Assembly (NCBI GenBank): GCA_035771175.1
Contig: CM069597.1
Span: 44,450,712-44,514,711 of the forward strand
Reading direction: 5' to 3'
Source of the DNA: Paratinospora sagittata
Lineage: Eukaryota > Streptophyta > Magnoliopsida > Ranunculales > Menispermaceae
DNA: 64,000 nucleotides
This document shows, one piece after another, positions 56,416-64,000 of the stretch (its first letter is position 1; each line of letters starts with the position of its first letter). The translations under genes were made by a program, and so were the position numbers. Under the pieces are notes generated by a model. That model saw only the letters and a list, made by a program, of their open reading frames with translations, had not been told where the DNA came from and made no database searches.

Positions 56416-59400
56416 CTTTTTTTTTCTCATGCCTTAATCATCTCGGGAGTCCTTAACCCAAGTTTCTGTTATCTCTTATCATCAGTTAGCTTCAACTTAG
56501 CTAACTTACTTTATCATTTTCAGAGACTTAATCATTCTCTAAGATGGTCTCCACTCAGAGTCGCAAATTCTTTACTCCGTCTACTATCAGACTGCCAGTT
56601 AAGATAGGAGAGTCTCTTCTCCTGAAAGTTTTCATAACTTTCCCATATCTTTTCATTTCATCTGGCTTATCATTGAGACCTTCTATTTATTTTATTTTAT
56701 TTTATTTTTACTTCAGTCTCAACTATATATGTTTTTACAGAAGTACTCACACCATTAGCGTCCACATCAGCTATCAATGGTTCAAGCCTCTATCATTCTC
56801 ACATTACAACTTTGCCACAAGCTCATAAGCTGTGCATTTCGTTGTTGTTGGGTAGTTACTAGCCATATATAAGCTATATAATTTATTATCACTGGATTAC
56901 ATCCAGTTCTTTTTCTTTCAGCCTTCTGATCCTTTCTTGATCAACAACTTCCATTGTTAATCTTGACTATTCTTTTCCAAATCTGGAATTCACCGACACA
57001 GGTGATTCTCAGTCAAGATAACATATTGGATTAGGCTCAACATAATAGGACTACCCATATATATATACCCATACAATCAATCGTAATATTATAAAGCTTT
57101 TATCTTTTTAAGAATTTTAAACCTAGGCTCTGATACCAATATTGTCACGACGTCCCTAACGTAGGCTGACGTCATGACCGACACAATGTATTATACACTG
57201 TACATACTCATATACAATATACAATACACTGTCAGCCTCAACGGACATTCACAATAATTCCCAAAATTTTCAGAAATTTTGACAGCACCTCCCCATAAAA
57301 TGGACAATTCACATTTTTTTTCCTGATATATCACAAATCAAATCCAATATAGATATATCTAATCATTCCATTCATTTCATTCATTCACACATCAAATCCT
57401 CATCTGATAAATATATCTGATCATCTCATTTCATCATCACACGTATTGTCTAACCCAAAATATAAAATCAAAATCCATGTACAACCCATCTATGTGATAA
57501 TATATATATGCAGGATGTGATATATATATTTATTTGACAATAAAGAAAATATAATCCATTTCTTTCGCATACACGTATATTAACAAAATAAGAATCTAAC
57601 TCACGTATCTACTCTCGTGCTTTTCCTTTTAACTCTGTACCTGAAATATTAAAGGAAATGAAGTGAGCAACCAACAGCTCAGTGAATATATTTCTTGATA
57701 TGACAATTATATGCATTTAGGGAAATATGATATTTAAAATCATTTCAAACAATTATTAAGCACATGCATCATTCAACGAATATATCATACATGACAACAA
57801 CATAAATGTCATGGATTTTCAAGAAAACAATGCATTCTTTTTTTTTCCACAAAATCCACAATCTCCCTCCTTCAAGGCAAGAGAGCGGGTCTAACCCTTG
57901 TATGGCAGTTACAAGGGAGCCACAGCCTCTCATTACCCAATTCACAGTCATTTCAAGGATCTTCAATCCTTGTTAGGACAGGTCTACTGACAATGAGGTT
58001 ACGCATAACACTCATCCGGGTCTAATTCCTAACGAAATGACACCAACTTGCCTCAGCAAGTCTCACATGCTCCAATGCTAAAAAGAATCATTTATGAATG
58101 TAAATTAAAACACAATGCAACAATATATGATGCATAGCATATTTACATTCAAACATTTCATATATATATAATGTCATACAAGAACCAAAATCAAGAAAAT
58201 ATACTCACAATACAAGACTTCATACGATCACCGTCGCTTTCGAGTCCAGTTCCAATTAACTCCAACTAACTCAACCTGTCACAATCACTCCATAATTCAA
58301 TTTCATTTATTCATATCTATTTATATATTTAATTTCTCAACTCACTTCAAATCACCAACGATAAAGATCCACCTTAAAATATTATATCTGTGAATTTAGA
58401 TTCCAACTCAATTTTAGATTCATAAGCAGGTGAAGAAACTATTATTTCATTTCTATGGTCAATCTAGATATTTCCACAAGAAAGAACAATGAAAATATAT
58501 TTCCAATTCATATTTTCACTAATTCTCAGTTTATTTTTCTACTGGAACATATATCCATTTTATTAAAAATCTAGAACATTCCTAAAATTATTCTGTCCAC
58601 ATCGACACGTGTAAAATCAGTCATTCTATCATTCTTCTACCTTCAACAGGTATTTTATCGAGGTTTTACACGTTCGCGAAGGCATCCAAAGTCAATTTTA
58701 CTCATAAAAATCATATATTTATTTACTAAAAATATCAAATCAAATCCAAAAATCACAATCTTAGCATCGAAACATCCGGAATTCAATTCTCTACGATTCC
58801 ATGATCTGAAACCGGAGTTTCATTGGATCCCAGTTCCATTTTATTCACTAGAAATAATTACAGTACTGTTCACATCATAACTATTCATTGGAAACGTTGA
58901 AGTTTTTACTAAAATTGTCAAACGGTCTCCAAAAATCATGAACTTAGCATCGATGGACTCGCAACAGTGCATTCTACCATTCTATAGCGTTCAACTGGAG
59001 TTTCATTGGGTTTTAAATGATTCAAAAGGTTTTCAATCTAAACTCTAACTTCCAACAAACTTTCAACGGCTATAAAAATTCCAAATGAACGCATAACTTC
59101 AATCTAACCATATATTTAAGGTTCCTACAGCCTAGGAAGTGTTTTCCAACCTTCCTAGCGGATTTTCATTTACGTTGGGTCAAAACCCCAATTTTTTAAA
59201 ACGCTGTAAAACTGCTCCAATAGCTAAAATTACTCCGCTAGAATCGTTACATCTAGCTTAGATATTAATTTCACAAAGAAATAGAGTGAAAATCACTTAC
59301 TGCGAGTCCAAATTTGACGCGAATCCCGCGTTTTCCCTTTTTTCTTCTTTCCTTTCTCTCGTTCTCTCGTTCGTTCTTTTCTCTCTCTTCTTCTTTTTTT

Positions 59401-59896
59401 TTCGTTCTCCTTCTAGCAACTTCTTTCTCTTTTTTTTATTGTTTTTTTTTTTCCTAAAACTTGGAGAGAAATAGATTAAAGAGGGAGAGTTTTTATTTAT
59501 TTATTTATTAAAACGTTAGAGAAAGAGAGAAACATATTAGAAAGGAGAGATCTTTATTTTATTTTTTTTCCCATGCTCCTCATGCAACTATTTAATTACT
59601 TTAACAACTCTTCATGCACTTCACAACATCATTTAATTATTTAATCATCAACTCAATTCACATATTTAATTAACCAACCCCATAAATTAACCAATTTAAT
59701 TTAACTCAATTTTTTTTTTACCTTGTAAGCATCCCTATAGGATGATCCCATATGTATCATATTCATTTAATAATTTTATTTATTTACTAATCATACACAC
59801 GTATATTTGGCTCTTACGTATAAAATATGTGTATTATACATCTCGATATACGCATAATTTAACGTATGTATTTAATTAAAATTACGGGGTGTTACA
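56416..59896 (-). mobile_element. Gypsy 5' LTR plus leader, inserted in the MULE transposase
   Basis: LTR 57145-59896 (2,752 bp), beginning on the minus strand TGTAACACCCCGTAATTTTA and ending GACGTCGTGACA. After a 4-nt gap comes the primer-binding site TGGTATCAGAGCC (57140-57128), complementary to initiator Met tRNA, and then a leader with no long open frame down to about 56416. No gag or pol remains. It is a truncated 5' end of a large-LTR gypsy element, related at its start to the LTRs at 24085 and 50453-54155 but diverged elsewhere. It interrupts the MULE coding sequence right after the codons for AYVDRI. Confidence 0.8.
57128..57140 (-). other. Primer-binding site (initiator Met tRNA) of the gypsy element
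   Basis: Minus-strand TGGTATCAGAGCC directly after the LTR end. It shows that the 2.75-kb repeat is a 5' LTR rather than a solo LTR. Confidence 0.85.
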
Positions 59897-61623
59897 GATA
59901 CGATCTACATATGCATTGAACTTTCAGACTTGGTGTTGTTTGCCAGCTTGCATTACTAATTCTTTTAATTCCTTGTTGCTTCATTGCACTTTTTATTCCA
60001 TGATGTCGGTCAAATATCACACAAATCCCAGTTCTATCAGTTACACATGAACGCAATTTTTTCATGAACCAACCCCATGAATCTGTTGATTCGTTTGCTA
60101 CAGTGGCAAATGCAAGCGGGAAGACATGTTCGTTACTATCGACTGATGTTGCTATTAAGAGCTTCGCCTCATACTTTTCATATAAATGGGTGCCATCAAT
60201 TTGAATAATGGGTCTACAACATTTGAAACCTTCAATGCAAGGTCCAAATGCCCAAAAAAATTGCTTGAACTCCACTAATCCCTCTTGCAGTGGACTTTCC
60301 TCTAATTCTACTTGTGTCCCTGGATTCGTTTGTACAAGCACATCTTTCCACTTACGAAGCATCTGATACGATGTTTCTCAGTCACCAAAAATCTTCACAG
60401 AAGCTTTTATCGTAGCCTGCCATACCCTTTTATAGTGAACGTCATATCCAAATTTATCTCTTATGGTCTGGTGCAAAGTAGCTACAGAAACGCTTGGCTC
60501 TCAATGAATCAAATTGAAAACCTCTGCACATATCCAACTAGAACTGAGTTGGGAATGATCTTGTGATAATCCTTCATAAACACATGTGTGAATTGCATGG
60601 TACTTAGTAACCTCCCAAAGACCATGCGACTTGCGTTTGCACGCACACAACATTCATTCGCAACCATCGCTTGCTTGCTTGCTTGCAAAGCACAGCCCAA
60701 GATTTTCTATCAGAGTCAATAACAACAAATTCTTGGTGATTCTTAATACAATATCGTTTCACTGTATTTTGTAAGTCATCTTTACTGTTAAACCTCAGTC
60801 CTTTATACAATTCACCAATGTAGTTTTGACAGGCCCCACCCCGTAACAAATGCTCGTCAACTGTCACATTAACTGCATCGAAGTCTATATTGTAGTACAT
60901 CAGAGTTGGTACCTCATACACTGACATGGTTTCTATTCCTGTTCTTGGTTTCATAACAAGTGCATCTTCATCAATCACGTACTCAAGTGAACCAGGTAGA
61001 TCATAAGAAGGATCATGTATACCCTACACTAGGTCATCTACATGGGCATCGTCCTTTTTGTTCTCATGATCCATGCCGAGTTCATCAGAATCACTCTCGT
61101 TTGTAGCCTCAAATGGTTGAGATTGAACGAAAACATTTGGTATAGTGTCGCCACCAACCATTTCATCTCTTGCATTACCATCTTGTACCCTATTATGTAT
61201 CATCTCATCGTCGTTGTGATACGTCAGTTGACTATGATCACTCTATGAGGCTGGTTGCACACTAAGACCTTCATCTGCAGTAATATGTTGAATAGCTAAG
61301 TACATCTCTATAGTATTAGGAGGTAGAAATTGAGACACAACTTGTCACATGAATTGTATACTTTGATCATTGAAAATTGGCAAGGGCTTGAAAAAATATG
61401 TTCCACTTCCTAAAAAAATTGGGTAGCGATACATCATACTTAACTGTGTCGATCGACGGTCTATTGACAATGTCTCCCGTATAACACGTTCCAATTTATT
61501 AATATTTACTCTCATTTTAACTATAATATCAGTATAAGGCCCACAACTATAGACAGATCCATTAGGTCCATGTACCATATCTCTATTCATGTAACATATA
61601 ATCAAGACGATTTTGTCATCCAT
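59897..61623 (-). pseudogene. Mutator-like (MULE) transposase, N-terminal and catalytic part
   Basis: Minus strand from MDDKIVLIICYMNRDMVHG (61623). Then a PB1-like/N-terminal part, then ELYKGLRFNSKDDLQNTVKR and HQEFVVIDSDRKSWAVLC, the MuDR DNA-binding region. Then LSSSWICAEVFNL and VSVATLHQTIRDKFGYDVHY. Then the catalytic domain with RPIIQIDGTHLYEKYEAKLL (first Asp), FPLAFATVANESTDSWGWFM, and VIFDRHHGIKSAM (second Asp). After a frameshift near 59960 it reads KELVMQAGKQHQV, stop, KFNAYVDRI, up to the gypsy LTR. Several stops (for example near 61346, 61243, 61028, 60600) and frame changes make it inactive. MuDR-type transposases are usually 700-800 residues, and most of that length is represented if the C-terminal piece at 55948-56325 is added. 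Confidence 0.85.
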
Positions 61624-62640
61624 AATGTACCGTAAACATCAACAATGTAGGACTTAAATTATATATATATATATAATGAACTATATAAATACAATACTTT
61701 AAATAATTTAATGATAAAGTTATATCAAGTTAAAAAAAAAAGAGGAATGCCAGAGCAAAATTTAATAAATTCAAAATCGAATTGAAATAGATTGATTCAA
61801 TTTGATTATCTCGGATCTCATGTCATATTTGTGATAATAAGACCATCAAATATATTAAAAATTAGTTCAAACAAAGGGGGCGTTTAATCAAATATATTAA
61901 AAATTAACAAAAATTGAAAAAAATTAAAAACAGTCCTAGAATATTAATACTCAACGTTATTTTTTTTTTGCTAGCTAATATTAAATTATTAGAATATTGC
62001 TACTATTCTACTTTGAAGTCAAAAAATTATAGCTCTATTACCAAAATCAAACACAACAATAACAAACATTAAATCAAGATCTTTAAAATAAAAAATACCT
62101 AAAAAATTAGTCAAAACTAACAACAACAACAATAATGATTAAATAAGCATCTCCAAAATCATTAAAACCCTAAAACCCTAGAAAAATTAGTTACTTTCAA
62201 ATAAAAAAAGGTAAGAATACAATCAATCTAAATATGTTGAATGTAAGAGACAAAGTCAAAAACAACAATAACAATGATTAAATAAACATATCCAAAATCA
62301 ATTAAACCCTAAAAGAAAATAGTTACTTTCGACTAAAAAAAGATTGGAACAGAATCAAACCAAATATGGTGAATGTCAGAGAGATAAAGGAAGAAGCCGG
62401 AGAGGAGACCGGGGAGAACCGCCGCCAGATGGAAGACGCTGGAGACGGCGTGAGTGTTTTCTCTTTTTTTTTTCGATTTTTTATTTTTATTTTTTTACAG
62501 CGCCTCTTCTTCTCCTCATTTTTCCCTCTTACAGCGAACGGCGTTAAAGATTTTTACCCTTAACGCGATTCACAGAAGAGGGTTTTTTAACCCCCTTCCA
62601 CAATTTGCTTTATTGATTATTTTTTATTTTTATTTTTTTT
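61624..62640. other. AT-rich upstream region of the MULE with GC-richer leader
   Basis: 61624-62340 is AT-rich without features. 62380-62460 (GAGGAGACCGGGGAGAACCG, GGAGACGGCG) is a purine- and GC-rich patch that may be the MULE 5' leader or an inserted fragment. No gene. Confidence 0.4.
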
Positions 62641-62644
62641 AAGA

Positions 62645-63045
62645 TGGGTGCCGCCCATAAAAAAATTAGGGTTTTTTTAAAGTATGTAATATTGTTTTTT
62701 ACGAGGGGGGAATGGGCGGCATACATTAAAATTAAAACAATCACAGCGTCGCAGCGCTGCGCTATGAACAGTAAAGCAGCACCATGACGCTTTGAGTTTA
62801 CAAATAACCCCTCTTGGAGCGTCGCGGCGCTGCTGTTCGTAGCGCATACATGAATGGGCAGCATACATGAAAATTAAACCAACAACCCTACGGCGCTGCG
62901 CTACGAATAGCGAAGCAGAGCCTTGACGCTCCGAGTTTAGATGAAATAATCCCTCTCGGAGCGCTGCGGCCCTGCTTCACTATTCATAGCACAGTGCCGC
63001 GCTGCTCCGAGAGGGTTGTTTTAATTTTCATGTATGCTGCCAATT
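62645..63045. repeat. GC-rich inverted-repeat region, possible MULE terminal region
   Basis: GGGCAGCATACATGAAAATT (about 62854) pairs with AATTTTCATGTATGCTGCC (63023-63041), and the intervening sequence has a second layer: CGGCGCTGCGCTACGAATAG against CTATTCATAGCACAGTGCCG, with GCTCCGAGAGGG/CCCTCTCGGAGCG. A third relative, GGGCGGCATACATTAAAATT, lies at 62713. The arms flank the upstream end of the MULE transposase, so they may be its terminal inverted repeat with secondary duplication. No partner end was recognised near 55.9 kb. Confidence 0.45.
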
Positions 63046-63329
63046 GAAGATGCGTCACTGTGTTAATTTTCAAAAAAAAAAAAAAAACCAACATAGATAA
63101 TCTGGGCAACATTTGAACAGCTTGGCTGTCTAGCTGTCTAAATATTATTCAAATATAGGTATAAAATATTTTATTGACTATTTTAAGATATATAAAAAAA
63201 CTTCTAGCCGATAGAAACTTTTCCCAAACTAAGCGTGAAAAAGAGGAGATGGAATCGAGGACGCCCAAAAAATAAATAAAGAGAAGGAGAGAAAAAAATA
63301 TTAAATTATTTTGTTTTTTTTTAAAAAGG

Positions 63330-63837
63330 CCGAAAAACGCTCCGCGCATTTATATCCGGGACACACGTCGGTGAAGATGTTCGTTGATGTCGATCCAGAT
63401 CTTGACAGCAAACGGGCGATCGGTCAAGTCAGTCTCGGATCTGCGTTCTCTTTACTCATTTGACTTTTGATATTATATTTCTGTCGTTCTTTGGTTTCGA
63501 TCTTTAAGTCCTGTATATGTTTTCGGGTCTAAAAGACGGTTCCGGATGATCGGGAGCACGAAATTTGGACGTGCATTTGCTGTTTTAGCTTGATAAATAG
63601 GTACTTTCGATTTGTTGTTGCCAATTAGTTTCTAATATCAGTAATCTTCTAATTGTGAATTTACTTCCCTTTTCAGTTATTAACAGAGTTCAAGCACAAG
63701 TGTAAAACTAGTAGATTGGTCGGCTGGTACAATTCCAACACCAGTTAATACGGTCGGAGGTTTGATTCCTCTCATTTTTTAGGCTCACCGCTGATTAATT
63801 TTATCATTCGAGGCTGAATCTTGGTTTGAAATAGGTT
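63330..63837 (+). promoter_or_regulatory. Promoter, 5' UTR and leader intron of the Lunapark homologue
   Basis: A TATA-like CGCATTTATATCCGGG (about 63345-63360) precedes a GC-richer leader (ACACACGTCGGTGAAGATG, CAAACGGGCGATCGGTCAAG). A plausible donor GGTCAAG|TCAGTC or nearby GT and a T-rich stretch follow before the ATG at 63838, suggesting a leader intron. Exact splice sites were not settled. The upstream ATG at about 63378 opens a short frame that ends soon. Confidence 0.45.
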
Positions 63838-64000
63838 ATGGCCGATGATACCAATCAGTCCCTGGCCACCAGAGAAAATCAACCTGTAGAGAGAAAAGAA
63901 ACTTCGAAACGGAGAGGAATCTTCTCTCGTATCTGGAATGGACTCTTCCGAGTACGTGGCGAGGATTTTGAGAAGAGATTGAAGCATCTTTCTAAAGAAG
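63838..64000 (+). CDS. LNP: Lunapark-like ER network protein, N-terminus (cut by window end)
   Basis: The frame starts MADDTNQSLATRENQPVERK and continues RRGIFSRIWNGLFRVRGEDF, EKRLKHLSKE, still open at base 64000 (54 codons). Plant Lunapark proteins (Arabidopsis LNP1/LNP2) begin with a short acidic, low-complexity stretch, then SRIWNxLFRxRGDDFEKRLQ and a coiled segment before two membrane spans. They sit in the ER membrane and stabilise three-way tubule junctions. The match is to the most conserved N-terminal motif. The start at 63838 is the first in-frame ATG upstream of that motif. The rest of the gene lies beyond the window, so integrity is unknown. Confidence 0.85.
   Translation, partial: MADDTNQSLATRENQPVERKETSKRRGIFSRIWNGLFRVRGEDFEKRLKHLSKE

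Noticed and set aside
57145..59896. Solo LTR with GTATC target duplication
   Set aside because: GTATC after the right side is part of the primer-binding site TGGTATCAGAGCC and is offset from the LTR end by several bases, so this is a 5' LTR with leader, not a solo LTR.
50453..59896. The LTRs at 50.5-54.2 and 57.1-59.9 kb as the two ends of one gypsy element
   Set aside because: Copia coding flanks the first on both sides and MULE coding flanks the second; the sequence between them is not gypsy internal DNA, and the LTRs are diverged.
1..64000. CRISPR array, bacterial operons or ribosomal RNA genes
   Set aside because: No regularly spaced short repeats with unique spacers, no rRNA motifs, and gene structure is eukaryotic throughout.

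Overview
This is nuclear DNA of a flowering plant, almost certainly a eudicot. The evidence is AT-rich long introns with GT/AG borders, Ty1/copia and Ty3/gypsy LTR elements primed by initiator Met tRNA, L1-type LINEs, Au-type SINEs, a Mutator-like transposase, plant mobile domain remnants and a plastid DNA insertion. The species cannot be named. About 95% of the window is transposon debris or featureless spacer. Only two host genes look functional: an intact six-exon homologue of the splicing factor C9orf78/Hep_59 (Arabidopsis CSU2; minus strand, 29.8-44.1 kb) and the first coding exon of a Lunapark-type ER protein (plus strand, cut by the window end).

Layout. 1-9 kb: spacer plus two broken host-gene fragments on the plus strand, a JMJ32-like JmjC hydroxylase with a frameshift and no 3' half, and three middle exons of the snRNA-activating complex subunit SRD2/SNAPC3. 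9.7-12.2 kb: LINE pieces, a gypsy LTR-like remnant with telomere-like motifs, and local duplications. 12.2-12.6 kb: an orphan GC-rich promoter-like island. 12.6-29.6 kb: a low-complexity block in which the same modules recur, including many short hairpins with a GGAGGCGT stem, and a five-unit 93-bp tandem repeat. It is interrupted at 20.8-25.9 kb by a plant mobile domain pseudogene (minus), a gypsy-type gag-like pseudogene (plus) and a gypsy LTR.

29.8-46.3 kb: the CSU2/C9orf78 gene. Its roughly 3.5-kb intron holds two LINE tails (one with a target duplication) and a tRNA-derived SINE with a 13-bp target duplication. Its roughly 9.3-kb intron holds a chimeric plastid insertion (rpl2 joined to trnV-UAC), an Au-SINE tail, a complete but dead 5,450-bp copia element with 289-bp LTRs and TTTAT target duplications, and an 88-90 bp tandem repeat. 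A likely 5' UTR exon and promoter lie near 46.1-46.3 kb.

47.7-55.3 kb: a second, decayed copia element. It is split by a gypsy solo LTR, and that LTR is split twice more by an unusual family of palindromic elements. These have TG...CA ends, 5-bp target duplications, inverted arms (151 bp, identical by eye in the best copy) and a tRNA-like core with A and B boxes. This family is the most unusual item in the window and matches no element type I know. 55.3-63.1 kb: a LINE scrap, a Mutator-like transposase pseudogene split by a 2.75-kb gypsy 5' LTR with its primer-binding site, and a GC-rich inverted-repeat stretch. 63.3-64.0 kb: promoter, 5' leader and first coding exon of the Lunapark homologue.
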